A stretch of 64,000 nucleotides of DNA from Collinsella aerofaciens (lineage in GTDB: Bacteria > Actinomycetota > Coriobacteriia > Coriobacteriales > Coriobacteriaceae), in assembly GCF_020181355.1 (NCBI RefSeq), contig NZ_CP084004.1, positions 1,612,001 through 1,676,000 on the forward strand, given 5' to 3'. Within the stretch, counting starts at the first letter, position 1. Each line of letters opens with the position of its first letter. Position numbers and translations under genes: made by a program. Of this stretch, positions 33,291-41,812 are shown piece after piece. The notes under the pieces were generated by a model, which was not told the DNA's origin, ran no database searches, and saw only the letters and a list, made by a program, of their open reading frames with translations.

Positions 33291-33646
33291 GAGTGGGCCA
33301 GACGGTCGCGCGATGTGCTGCTTGCAGCACGCGTGAGGAAAGTCCGGGCTCCAGAGGGCGGGATGCCGGCTAACGGCCGGGCGGAGTGATCCGACGGAAA
33401 GCGCCGCAGAAAAGAAGACTCCCACCTGCGCCGCAAGGCGTAAAGGGAAAAGCTGAAACGGTGGTGTAAGAGACCACCAGCGTCGTGGTAACACGGCGGC
33501 TTGGCAAGCCCCATCCGGAGCAAGCGCGAATAGGAACGCTATGGGCCGGCCCGGTCCGCGTTCGGGTAGCGTGCGTGGAGCTGCACGGTAACGTGCAGAC
33601 AAGATAAATGACCGTTCACGACAGAACCCGGCTTACAGGCCCACTT
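33291..33646 (+). ncRNA. rnpB: RNase P RNA, bacterial class A
   Basis: Catalytic RNA of ribonuclease P, which trims tRNA 5' leaders. The conserved landmarks are GAGGAAAGTCCGGGCTCC (P4 5' strand and J3/4), GTAAAGGGAAAAGCTGAAACGG-type central helices, CCCCATCCGGAGCAAG, GAATAGGAACG, and the 3' ACAGAACCCGGCTTACAGGC. The P1 stem pairs GAGTGGGCC at 33291 with GGCCCACTT ending near 33646. Length of about 356 bases fits class A RNAs of high-GC bacteria. Confidence 0.95.
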
Positions 33647-33729
33647 GGCATTTTTGTTACCCTGACAATCGGTACGGGCTTTGCCGTATTATTGAGGCTG
33701 TTTGTTGCTTTGCTTGTTGTTGAGGGGCT

Positions 33730-34368
33730 TTGTTGGACAGCTATTTTACTCTGCAATCGAATATTGAGGCTTCAGGCGAGTTTGTGGACCGCAAGAGCCG
33801 GTTTATTGCCCAGCTGGTCCATATTGAGTCCGAAGATGAGGCTAATGCCTTTATCGAGACAGTTCGCAAACGTCATTACGACGCTCGACACAATGTTCCC
33901 GCGTGGATTTTGGTCGATGGACGCGAGCGCCAGAGCGATGACGGCGAGCCGAGCCGCACGAGCGGTATGCCGACGCTCGAGGTGTTGCGCGGTGCAGGGC
34001 TCAAAAATGTTTGCTGCGTGGTGACGCGCTATTTTGGCGGAACGTTGCTGGGGCCTGGTGGCTTGGTGCGTGCCTACACTGCGGCGACGCAGGCGGCGGT
34101 GGCCGCGGCTCAGGAGGCCGGACAGATCGTCGAGATGACAAGCGTCGTGCCTGTTGACGTGCATGTGGCCTATCCGCAGTATGAGCAGGTGCTTCGTTTG
34201 GCGCAGGATTCGGGTGCCAAGGTTTCGGATACCGATTACACGGATGCCGTGACGATTCATTTGGTGTTTAAAGCGGGGGAGCGGGAGCCGTTTTGCGCTA
34301 AGATGCGCGAGCTTATGGCGGGGCGCGAGGAGATTGAGGTCGGTGCTCCCGAGTTTGCCGAGTTCTAA
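33730..34368 (+). CDS. yigZ: YigZ family protein (UPF0029/IMPACT)
   Basis: Member of the YigZ/IMPACT family; the bacterial role is unresolved (a link to stress-kinase or translation control is known in eukaryotes). The 212-residue protein has the N-terminal UPF0029 domain, with KSRFIAQLVHIESEDEANAFI, HNVPAWIL, SDDGEPSRTSGMPTLEVLRG and VTRYFGGTLLGPGGLVRAYT, then a ferredoxin-like C-terminal domain (about residues 135-200). The start is one of two consecutive TTG codons at 33730 and 33733; GAGGGG lies upstream. It sits 83 bases after rnpB. Confidence 0.92.
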   Translation: MLDSYFTLQSNIEASGEFVDRKSRFIAQLVHIESEDEANAFIETVRKRHYDARHNVPAWILVDGRERQSDDGEPSRTSGMPTLEVLRGAGLKNVCCVVTRYFGGTLLGPGGLVRAYTAATQAAVAAAQEAGQIVEMTSVVPVDVHVAYPQYEQVLRLAQDSGAKVSDTDYTDAVTIHLVFKAGEREPFCAKMRELMAGREEIEVGAPEFAEF

Positions 34369-34370
34369 CG

Positions 34371-34423
34371 ACGACGGCCGGCGTGCTTTTGGATGGATTC
34401 CAAGCGCGCCGGCCGTCGTTTTT
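34371..34423. terminator. Bidirectional terminator between yigZ and the next gene
   Basis: ACGACGGCCGGCG pairs with CGCCGGCCGTCGT around a 23-base insert that also partly pairs, followed by TTTTT on the plus strand. It lies between convergent genes and can serve both. Confidence 0.9.
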
Positions 34424-34436
34424 CTGTTGCTGCCGT

Positions 34437-34883
34437 TTACTCGGCGAGCTGCTTTAGCACATCGCAGGCAATCTCGACGGCATCGTCGATGCAGCCGGGG
34501 CAGCTGCGGAGCGGACCCTTATCCGATCCGATGCCCTTGAGCGTGCCGCAGACGGTCGTCGTGTTCTTCTCGCCAAAACGCTTTGCGATTTCGCGCGACA
34601 GCTTGTAGGTCTGGCCCTTGGTCTTGGGGTTCTCCATGCCGTCGCTCATTACAAAGCCCATGATGGCCACGGCGCCCGAGATGGCGCCGCAGGTTTCGGT
34701 CATGCCGCCCATGCCGGCGCCAAAGCCCTCGGTTAGGGTAAAGGCGGTCTGGGGGTCGAGCCCGACGGCAGGTGCGAGCGTGCAGGCAACGGCCTGGGCG
34801 CAGTTAAAGCCACGGGCGTGGTATTCGGCAGCCTGAGCCTGGCAGGCCGCGGTGTCGAGCTGGGCGATATCGATTTGCTTCAT
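34437..34883 (-). CDS. C-GCAxxG-C-C family protein (putative redox)
   Basis: Small cysteine-rich family (TIGR01909/DUF-type C_GCAxxG_C_C) of unknown function, common in anaerobes and often proposed to be redox-active. The 148-residue protein has the family pattern: NCAQAVACTLAP, ETCGAISGAVAIMGF (the GCA-type block reads CGAISG) and the C-terminal SCPGCIDDAVEIA. No signal peptide. I start at ATG 34883 with AAGGAGA upstream. Monocistronic, convergent with yigZ. Confidence 0.88.
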   Translation of the reverse strand: MKQIDIAQLDTAACQAQAAEYHARGFNCAQAVACTLAPAVGLDPQTAFTLTEGFGAGMGGMTETCGAISGAVAIMGFVMSDGMENPKTKGQTYKLSREIAKRFGEKNTTTVCGTLKGIGSDKGPLRSCPGCIDDAVEIACDVLKQLAE

Positions 34884-35113
34884 CGTTGTCTCCTTGGTTA
34901 CGGTGTACCCGCCTATGGTACCCGTGACGGTGCATGTAATCGTCGAGAGCTTCATGTATGCCTCATTTTTCTCTGTCGAGCAAATGCCAAGGCTTGAGAT
35001 AAATGCCCCTGATCGATTTGTCCCATAACCTACCTTGGGGATGGGTTGAGAGGGGTGCGGGGTAGCGGTATCGTGAACCGAATAAAACTAAAACCCAGGC
35101 AAGGGAGCTAGAT

Positions 35114-36397
35114 ATGAGCGAGCAGACCATCGGTACTACATGTGTTCAGGGCGGCTATCACCCGGGAGATGCCGAGCCGCGCCAGGTGCCCATCTACCAG
35201 TCCACCACGTGGAAGTACGACACGTCCGAGCACATGGGCAAGCTGTTTGACCTAGAGGAGTCGGGCTACTTCTACAGCCGTCTGCAGAACCCCACGTGCG
35301 ACCTGGTTGCCGCCAAGATCTGCGAGATGGAAGGCGGCACCGCTGCGATGCTCACGAGCTCGGGCATGGCCGCGAACTTCCTCGCGATCTTTAACGTGGC
35401 CGGTGCCGGCGATCACGTAGTCGCGAGCTCTGCCATCTATGGCGGCACGTACAACTTGCTCGCCCACACCATGGGCCGTATGGGGCTGACCTGCACGTTC
35501 GTCGCCCCCGACTGCACCGATGAGGAGTTGGAGGCAGCCTTCCAACCCAACACTAAGCTCGTCTTTGGCGAGACCATCGCCAACCCCGCCCTTGCCGTGC
35601 TCGATATTGAGCGCTTTGCCAGGGCCGCACATGACCACGGTGTGCCGTTGATGGTCGACAACACCTTCCCGACGCCCGTGATGTGCCGTCCCTTTGAGTG
35701 GGGCGCCGACATCGTTACGCACTCCACCACCAAGTACATGGATGGACATGCTGCCTACCTGGGCGGCGTGATCGTCGACCACGGCCAGTTTGACTGGATG
35801 GCCCATGCGGACAAGTTCCCGGGTCTCACCACGCCTGACGAGAGCTACCATGGCGTGACCTATGCCGAGAAGTTCGGTCGCGAGGGCGCCTTCATTACCA
35901 AGGCCACCGCGCAGCTCATGCGCGATCTTGGCCCCATGCAGAACCCGCAGGCGGCGTTCTTCTTGAACAGCTCGCTCGAGAGCCTGCATGTGCGCATGCC
36001 GCGTCATTGCGAGAACGGCCTGGCCGTTGCCAAGTTCCTGCAGAGCCATCCCAAGGTGCGCTTCGTGAGCTATCCGGGCCTGGAGGGCGACAAGTACTAT
36101 GACCTCGCTCAGAAGTACATGCCAAACGGTACCTGCGGCGTTGTGAGCTTTGGCTTTAATGGTGGTCGCGCGGCGGCCGAGACCTTTATGAAGAGCCTCA
36201 AGCTCGCCCAGATCGCCACGCATGTGGCCGACGCCCGCACCTGCTGCCTGCATCCCGCTAACGCTACGCACCGCCAGATGAACGATGAGGAGCTCATCGC
36301 CTGTGGCATCTCCGCCGACATGGTGCGCCTGTCGTGCGGCCTCGAGGACACGGCCGATCTGATTGCCGACCTTGAGCAGGCGCTCGAGCAGTGCTAG
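35114..36397 (+). CDS. metY: O-acetylhomoserine sulfhydrylase-type PLP enzyme
   Basis: PLP enzyme of the Cys/Met metabolism family, most likely MetY, which makes homocysteine from O-acetylhomoserine and sulfide. The 427-residue protein starts near TTCVQGGYHPGDAEPRQVPIYQSTTW, and the PLP lysine is in VTHSTTKYMDGHAAYLGG. The 427-430 length and the extra segment after the lysine (HADKFPGLTTPDESYHGV) favour MetY over cystathionine or methionine gamma-lyase (about 380-400). Other members, such as methionine gamma-lyase, cannot be excluded. Start ATG 35114 with AAGGGAG upstream; own terminator. Confidence 0.85.
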   Translation: MSEQTIGTTCVQGGYHPGDAEPRQVPIYQSTTWKYDTSEHMGKLFDLEESGYFYSRLQNPTCDLVAAKICEMEGGTAAMLTSSGMAANFLAIFNVAGAGDHVVASSAIYGGTYNLLAHTMGRMGLTCTFVAPDCTDEELEAAFQPNTKLVFGETIANPALAVLDIERFARAAHDHGVPLMVDNTFPTPVMCRPFEWGADIVTHSTTKYMDGHAAYLGGVIVDHGQFDWMAHADKFPGLTTPDESYHGVTYAEKFGREGAFITKATAQLMRDLGPMQNPQAAFFLNSSLESLHVRMPRHCENGLAVAKFLQSHPKVRFVSYPGLEGDKYYDLAQKYMPNGTCGVVSFGFNGGRAAAETFMKSLKLAQIATHVADARTCCLHPANATHRQMNDEELIACGISADMVRLSCGLEDTADLIADLEQALEQC

Positions 36398-36465
36398 GCT
36401 AGCGTTCGTGCGAGGCGCCGATGCTGGCAGAAAGCTTCGGCGACCTTTCGTTCCGATTCCGTAGG

Positions 36466-36513
36466 CGGGGCCCCAATCGCGACTGTTTGTAGGCGATCGG
36501 GGCCCCGTTTTTT
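36466..36513 (+). terminator. Terminator after metY
   Basis: CGGGGCCCCAATCGC pairs with GCGATCGGGGCCCCG (one mismatch), loop of about 12, followed by six T. Confidence 0.92.
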
Positions 36514-36539
36514 GCGTTAGGCCACTCGAAAGGATGGAT

Positions 36540-37844
36540 ATGGAGAAAACTGCAGAGCAGCTGCGCCGCGAGCACATTGCTCTAGAGGGCGACACCCATG
36601 GCAAAAACAAATGGGCGATTCTGTTTACCGTGCTCATCATGACGTTTATGGTGTGTCTGGATTCGACCGTCGTGACCGTGGCGCTGCCCGTGATGCAAAA
36701 GGAGCTGGGCGTGGGCCTCGATCGCATTCAGCTGGTAAGCTCGGTGTATCTGCTTGCGACTTGCGTGGCTATGTTGCCGTTTGGCCGTCTGGGCGACGTG
36801 CGCGGCAAGGTGAATGTGTTCCAGCTGGGCGTCATCGTCTTTTCGGTCGGTTCGCTGCTGTGCGGCCTTTCGGCCTCGCTCGAAGTTCTTATCCTGGCAC
36901 GCATTGTTCAGGGCGTCGGTTGCGCGGCGGCCATGGCTAACAACATGGGTATCATCACCGAGTCGTTTCCGGCGCGCGAACGAGGCCGTGCCATGGGTAT
37001 TCTCGCGACCTTCGTGGCCCTCGGCATGATGTGTGACCCCGTGCTCGGCGGCATGCTGGTGGCAAGCTTTCCCTGGGAGAGCATCTTCCTCATCAACCTG
37101 CCCATTGGCGTGATCTCGTTTATCGTGGGACTCTACACACTGCCGCATGTTAGGCCAGAGGTCGGCGAACGCCCCATGCCCCTTGCCGAGGCCGCTCGTC
37201 GCTGCTTTGCAAATTCGGCCTTCACCATCAACCTTGCCTGCATGCTCATCGTGTTCGTTGGTATTGGCGCATCCGAGTTTATCCTGCCGTTCTATTTTCA
37301 GGACGCCCACGGCTTTGGTTCCGACATTTCCGGATTGCTGTTTTTGGCGCTGCCGATGGTGAATGCCTTTATCGGCCCGCTTTCGGGAACGGTTTCGGAC
37401 CGTGTTGGCTGCGAGGGTCCTACGGCTGTCGGCCTGGGCGTGTACGTGTGCGGTCTCTTTGCGGTAAGCACGCTCGACGAGCGCTCTTCTATCCCTGTGA
37501 TCGTGTGCTGCGTCGCATTTATGTCGTGCGGTACGTCGATTTTCCAGAGCCCTAACAATTCGTTGTATATGGGCTCGGCTCCGCGCGAAGCACTCGGCTT
37601 TGCGGGCAGCCTGGGTAGTTTGGCACGCTACGCCGGCATGGCGCTCGGCATTACGGCGGCGTCGCATATCCTGTATGGGCAGATGAGCGTGGCAATGGGC
37701 GAGGCCGTGACCAGTTTTGTTACAGGTCGTCCGGATGTGTTCCTGTTTGGCTTTCGCTCGGTGTTCTACGTGCTTATGGCTGTGGCCGCTGTGGGCTTTG
37801 CGCTTGCCATGGTGCGTTTGGTGAAGATGCGCGCCCGCCATTAG
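36540..37844 (+). CDS. MFS transporter, drug-efflux type
   Basis: Major facilitator efflux protein. The 434-residue protein has a hydrophilic N-terminus then about twelve membrane segments; the first loop carries CLDSTVVTVALPVMQKEL, the motif of the DHA2/drug-proton antiporter branch, motif A is RLGDVRGKVNVF, and motif C-like sequence is GPLSGTVSDRVG. DHA2 members usually have 14 segments and more than 450 residues, so the assignment to subfamily is tentative. I start at ATG 36540 (AAAGGA 8 bases upstream) rather than ATG 36534. Substrate unknown. Confidence 0.85.
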   Translation: MEKTAEQLRREHIALEGDTHGKNKWAILFTVLIMTFMVCLDSTVVTVALPVMQKELGVGLDRIQLVSSVYLLATCVAMLPFGRLGDVRGKVNVFQLGVIVFSVGSLLCGLSASLEVLILARIVQGVGCAAAMANNMGIITESFPARERGRAMGILATFVALGMMCDPVLGGMLVASFPWESIFLINLPIGVISFIVGLYTLPHVRPEVGERPMPLAEAARRCFANSAFTINLACMLIVFVGIGASEFILPFYFQDAHGFGSDISGLLFLALPMVNAFIGPLSGTVSDRVGCEGPTAVGLGVYVCGLFAVSTLDERSSIPVIVCCVAFMSCGTSIFQSPNNSLYMGSAPREALGFAGSLGSLARYAGMALGITAASHILYGQMSVAMGEAVTSFVTGRPDVFLFGFRSVFYVLMAVAAVGFALAMVRLVKMRARH

Positions 37845-38001
37845 CGTGTTGGGAGGCTGCCTGCCACGATTCGCGCCGTCCCAAAAAGACTGGTTTGTGG
37901 TGCGATGCGGCTTGTGAGGCGGGCGGGGGTCGGTCCGTGGTAGACTATCGAACAACGTTTATTAATCGCGCGGTATCGTTGCCGCGAGAAGGGGTTGCGC
38001 C

Positions 38002-38580
38002 ATGCAGGAGCTTGAGGATCGTATTCGCCATGACGGCATCGTAAAGGCCGGTAACGTCCTTAAGGTTGATGCCTTCCTCAACCACCAGTGCGACGTTGAA
38101 CTGTTCGACCACATGGGCGCCGAGTGGGCCCGTCTGTTCGAGGGTGTCGAGATCAACAAGATCCTGACGATCGAGGCTTCGGGCATTGGCATGGCTTGCA
38201 TCGCGGCCCAGCATTTTGGCGGCGTGCCGGTTGTCTTTGCCAAGAAGGCGCAGTCCATCAACCTCGACGGCGAGCAGTATGCCACGACCATCTACTCCTT
38301 TACCAAGCAGAAGGAGTACCCGGTCATCGTTGGCAAGCGCTTCCTGTCCGAGGGCGACAAGGTCCTGATTATCGACGACTTCCTGGCCAACGGCTGCGCG
38401 CTCGAGGGTCTTATCAAGATCTGCGAGGCTGCGGGTGCCGAGGTATCCGGTATTGGCATTGCGGTGGAGAAGGGCTTCCAGGGCGGTGGCGATAAGCTCC
38501 GCGAGCGCGGCTTCCGCGTCGAGAGCCTGGCCCGTATCGCCGATATGGACTGCGAGACCGGCGAGATCACCTTCGCCTAA
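38002..38580 (+). CDS. xpt: Xanthine phosphoribosyltransferase
   Basis: Salvages xanthine to XMP using PRPP. The 192-residue protein has the Xpt pattern: [15 protein letters not shown] near the start, [16 protein letters not shown] and the PRPP-binding motif [17 protein letters not shown]. Length matches the family (about 190). In many Firmicutes xpt is preceded by a purine riboswitch; I see no guanine aptamer blocks in the 157-base upstream gap. A TAGACT -10-like hexamer lies near 37941. Followed by a palindromic terminator. Confidence 0.93.
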   Translation: MQELEDRIRHDGIVKAGNVLKVDAFLNHQCDVELFDHMGAEWARLFEGVEINKILTIEASGIGMACIAAQHFGGVPVVFAKKAQSINLDGEQYATTIYSFTKQKEYPVIVGKRFLSEGDKVLIIDDFLANGCALEGLIKICEAAGAEVSGIGIAVEKGFQGGGDKLRERGFRVESLARIADMDCETGEITFA

Positions 38581-38607
38581 GTGCGCAACACAAGCGATTG
38601 GTATGCG

Positions 38608-38643
38608 ATGTGACAAAGGGACTGTCCCTTTGTCACATTTTTT
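38608..38643 (+). terminator. Palindromic terminator after xpt
   Basis: ATGTGACAAAGGGAC is followed, one base later, by its perfect complement and by TTTTTT. The near-absence of a loop means the apical bases stay open. A strong intrinsic terminator; its near-perfect palindrome could also be a mobile or repeated element. Confidence 0.9.
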
Positions 38644-38663
38644 GTATGAGGGGAGGTGTTGAT

Positions 38664-39044
38664 ATGGATGAGAACAAGATGGGATGGCGTGAGTATGCGC
38701 ACTATGCCGAGATGTCGGTCGAGGAGTTGGCACGCGATTGCGAGGTTCAGGTGTTTCGCGCGACGGGTCCGGGCGGACAGGGCGTGAACACGACAGACTC
38801 TGCTGTGCGCATGAAGCATGGGCCCACGGGGATTACCGTGACGGCGCGCGAGAGCCGCAGTCAGTTCCAAAACCGTAGCAGCTGCCTGCGTAAGCTGCGC
38901 GCTGAGCTTGAGCGTCGCGGGCGTCCACCGCGCCGACGCGTAAAGACCAAGGTGCCTCAGCGCTCTCGCCAGCGCAGGCTCAACGACAAGCACTTCAATG
39001 CGATTAAAAAAGCCAACCGACGCAAGCCGGGCAGCGACGAATAG
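38664..39044 (+). CDS. Peptide chain release factor-like GGQ protein (ArfB-like)
   Basis: Small class-I release-factor relative carrying the GGQ hydrolysis motif, probably a ribosome-rescue peptidyl-tRNA hydrolase or RF-like protein. The 126-residue protein has [19 protein letters not shown] with GGQ at about residues 38-40, then a basic C-terminal tail ([16 protein letters not shown] and IKKANRRK) like the tail that ArfB inserts in the mRNA channel. It lacks the stop-codon recognition domains of RF1/RF2. I start at ATG 38664 behind GGGGAGG. The family also contains PrfH-like proteins, so the exact role is open. Confidence 0.82.
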   Translation: MDENKMGWREYAHYAEMSVEELARDCEVQVFRATGPGGQGVNTTDSAVRMKHGPTGITVTARESRSQFQNRSSCLRKLRAELERRGRPPRRRVKTKVPQRSRQRRLNDKHFNAIKKANRRKPGSDE

Positions 39045-39052
39045 CCTCCTCA

Positions 39053-39123
39053 TAAGTTGCGGTGAAATAGGAACTGTTTTGCGGCTTTTGCTGCATAAAC
39101 AGTCCCTATTTCACCGCAACTTA
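39053..39123. repeat. Hairpin repeat, TTGCGGTGAAATA family, copy 3
   Basis: Arms of 27 bases with one mismatch; the left arm starts TAAGTTGCGGTGAAATAGG. It lies between the convergent release-factor-like gene and the lipid kinase gene. Confidence 0.9.
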
Positions 39124-39130
39124 GGTGGGG

Positions 39131-40093
39131 TTAGCGGGTGGGGTGCCAGACGTGGAGGGCGCCGGCGAGGATGTCGACCTCGATGCGCGAGGCGACAACG
39201 GGCTCGCCGTCGGCCTGAATGGGGTAGTCGGGCTCCTCAAAGGTGAGCTCGGCATGGCGGCAGCGGCGCATGCGAACCGGCGGCAACTTGGTATGGTGGC
39301 CGTCCTTGGCCGAAAGAAACATAGGCAGGGCAACCGTGCGAGGGACGGGGCCGCAGGCGTAGCAGACGTCGAGTATGCCGTCACAGGGGTCGGCGTCGGG
39401 ACAGATGCGATAGCCCGAGCCATAGGTAGGACCCAGCTGAATCGCCATGATGATCGCCCTTACGCGCTCGGCGGGCGCCCCGTCAAAGCTGACTGTCATG
39501 GGGTAATTGCGATAGCGTAGGCCAAACTGCTCAAGTCCCGAAAGAGTGTAGAGCGGCGCGCCGGTGAGGCTCGTCTTTTTGCGTAGCTCGGTGGTGCCAA
39601 GGCCGATGGCGGCATCGATGCCGACCGAAAGCGTCTGGTCGTAGTACTCAACGGTAGCCTCGCCGCTGCCGCTTGTGGGGTTCCATAAGCGAATGCGCCC
39701 GATGTCCTGACGCTGCAGCTCGCAGGTGAGTAGCGCGCCAAAATCCTTACCGGAGAAATCGTCGATGCCGAGCGTTTGGGCAAAATCGTTGCCGGAGCCC
39801 ACGGGTAGGATGGCAAGAGCGGGGCGGGTGTCCTCCTCTTGCGTCATAAGCCCGTTGACGACCTCGTGAATCACGCCGTCGCCGCCAAGGGCGATAACGG
39901 TGCGATAGCCCTGAGCCTGTGCGGCCAGCTCCTTGGCGTGTCCCATGCGCTCGGTCAGCACCAGGTCAAACTGGGATGCGCGCGCGGTCATATCCAAAAA
40001 GCGTTGCAGGCGCTCGGCAACTTCGCGCGCCGCACCCGACTGGGCGGCTGGGTTGGCGATGATGAGCGTGAGGCCAAAATCAGTTGCGTGCAT
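39131..40093 (-). CDS. Diacylglycerol kinase family lipid kinase
   Basis: YegS/DgkB-type lipid kinase, phosphorylating diacylglycerol or a related lipid. The 320-residue protein has LIIANPAAQSG for the start of the catalytic domain, ALGGDGVIHEVVNGL (nucleotide-binding GGDG), LPVGSGNDFAQTLGI and a C-terminal beta-sandwich domain with the end IQADGEPV. I start at ATG 40093 with GGGAG upstream; the in-frame extension to 40165 has no conserved residues. DgkB-type function recycles diacylglycerol from lipoteichoic acid or glycolipid synthesis in Gram-positives. Confidence 0.9.
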   Translation of the reverse strand: MHATDFGLTLIIANPAAQSGAAREVAERLQRFLDMTARASQFDLVLTERMGHAKELAAQAQGYRTVIALGGDGVIHEVVNGLMTQEEDTRPALAILPVGSGNDFAQTLGIDDFSGKDFGALLTCELQRQDIGRIRLWNPTSGSGEATVEYYDQTLSVGIDAAIGLGTTELRKKTSLTGAPLYTLSGLEQFGLRYRNYPMTVSFDGAPAERVRAIIMAIQLGPTYGSGYRICPDADPCDGILDVCYACGPVPRTVALPMFLSAKDGHHTKLPPVRMRRCRHAELTFEEPDYPIQADGEPVVASRIEVDILAGALHVWHPTR

Positions 40094-40180
40094 GGGGCGA
40101 CTCCCGGCGTATGACGTGACGGTGCGGTCGCGCTCAGGTCGAATTGCCCCCGATTGTGGCTGCACGTCGAATACTTACGT

Positions 40181-41602
40181 CTACTCTATCAGGTCGTTGT
40201 GGCGCTCGATAGCATCCGCTACCGTACCGCCCTCATCCACAATAAGCGAACGGCGCTTGGGCGAGATGATGCGCTGGGCGGGGTACACGCCGCGGTGTCC
40301 GGCGGTTAGGTAGCTGATAAAGGCCACGATGACAAAGAACCCGGCTGCCGTGCCGTGGAACAGGTCGATGGCCATCATACAGGTGGTGATAGGCACGTTA
40401 AGGCCGGCGCAGAACACGCCGAGCATGCCCAGCGCTGCTAGAAAGCTGGGATCGATTCCGACGAGGCAACCGATCCAGCCGCCGAGCGCCGCACCGATAC
40501 CAAACAGGGGCGTGACCTCGCCGCCTTGGAAGCCGGCGCCCAGGGTGAGCGCTGTGACGACCAACTTGATGACTGCGTCCGCCAGGGTGGTGTTGCCGGC
40601 AAATCCGGCGCCGGAAAGCCACGTGGAAAGGCCGGCGTAGTCCCAGGCGTCGAGGAGGGCATAGGCGGCCAAAACCACGAGTGCACCTATGAGTGCGCGA
40701 ATAAGATAATTGGTGATAAAGCGACCGTACAGGCTCTTGACGGTTCGAACTGACCAGGCAAAGAGGCGTGCCGTCAGACCGAAGATAATGGCGCTGATAA
40801 CAACGATGACAACCGTCCGTGGTGTCATGTTGGGAACGCTGGCGATATCATTCGCCTCGTACTCGGTACCTAGGGCGAGTGATGTAAAGTAGCCGGTAAA
40901 TGAGGCGACCAGGCAGTAGATGCCCGCCGTGTAGTCGATCTTGCCGATAAAGCACATCTCCATGCCAAAGAAAGCTCCGGCAAGGGGCGAGCCGAATACG
41001 GCGCCAAAGGCCGACGAGATGCCGGCGAGCATGAGGTCGTGGTGGTCATGCTTTTTGAGGTGGGCGAGGCTCGAGATGTTGCTGGCGATGGTGCCGCCAA
41101 TCTGCACCGCGGCTCCCTCGCGACCGGCCGATCCGCCCGTTAGGTGCGTGAGCGTGGAGCAGACGAAGGTGAGGACGGCCATGCGCATATGGATGAGGCG
41201 TGTGCCCAGAGCGGAGTCGATGACCAGGTTGTTGCCACGCTTGGCGGCAAGACCGTGGTTTTTGTACACCCATGCGGTGGCAACGCCCACAACGGGAAGC
41301 AAGGCGTAGACCCACACATGGTGCTCGCGATAGTCGGTCGCGATATTCAGCGAGGCCAAAAACGCCCAAGCGGCAACGCCCATGGCGAGCGAGACGATGA
41401 CGACGAGTACGAGCAACTTAGCGCTCGCAAGTAGGTTGCGGGCGTTGCGGCGCGTGTCGGCAGCCAAGAGATGCTCGGAGCGGGTAAGTTGATGCCTGCC
41501 TGCCATGATGACGTCGTTCAGGGAGAAAAAGCCGCCGTCGTCGAGCGGCTGGGAATGATCCTGCGTTTCGTTTGCGCTTTCGGTTTTGTCGTTATGAGCC
41601 AT
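40181..41602 (-). CDS. ClC family chloride channel/antiporter
   Basis: Chloride channel or proton-coupled antiporter of the ClC family. The 473-residue protein has a hydrophilic N-terminus of about 60 residues then roughly 14-18 membrane helices. The ion-path motifs are GGSAGREGAAVQIGG (gating Glu retained; usual GREGP is GREGA), AGISSAFGAVFGSPLAGAFFGMEM, and GGEVTPLFGIGAALGG. No CBS domains. I start at ATG 41602 with AAAAGAGG upstream. Whether it is channel or exchanger cannot be told from these motifs. Confidence 0.9.
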   Translation of the reverse strand: MAHNDKTESANETQDHSQPLDDGGFFSLNDVIMAGRHQLTRSEHLLAADTRRNARNLLASAKLLVLVVIVSLAMGVAAWAFLASLNIATDYREHHVWVYALLPVVGVATAWVYKNHGLAAKRGNNLVIDSALGTRLIHMRMAVLTFVCSTLTHLTGGSAGREGAAVQIGGTIASNISSLAHLKKHDHHDLMLAGISSAFGAVFGSPLAGAFFGMEMCFIGKIDYTAGIYCLVASFTGYFTSLALGTEYEANDIASVPNMTPRTVVIVVISAIIFGLTARLFAWSVRTVKSLYGRFITNYLIRALIGALVVLAAYALLDAWDYAGLSTWLSGAGFAGNTTLADAVIKLVVTALTLGAGFQGGEVTPLFGIGAALGGWIGCLVGIDPSFLAALGMLGVFCAGLNVPITTCMMAIDLFHGTAAGFFVIVAFISYLTAGHRGVYPAQRIISPKRRSLIVDEGGTVADAIERHNDLIE

Positions 41603-41812
41603 ACGTTCCTCTTTTAGGTTGCAACGCAAGCATTATAAAACGCGGTAAACGCGACGAGCCGGTGGGTTGGTTTCCATTCTGTTTCGCGGCCTGCAACCGA
41701 CAGGTGTATTTGCGGGTACAGACCGAGTCGCGGCCGTGCATCGGGGGATTATACTGAGAAAAGCATAAAGAATCGGCGCCCCTGTTGTGCGCCGTGGCAT
41801 TAAGAGGTGCAT

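Noticed and set aside
37845-38001. Purine riboswitch before xpt
   Set aside because: The conserved aptamer blocks and kissing-loop arms are not present in the 157-base gap.
41603-41812. Molybdenum cofactor riboswitch before moeA
   Set aside because: Some hairpins exist (GGCGC/GCGCC) but I cannot find the conserved Moco aptamer blocks.
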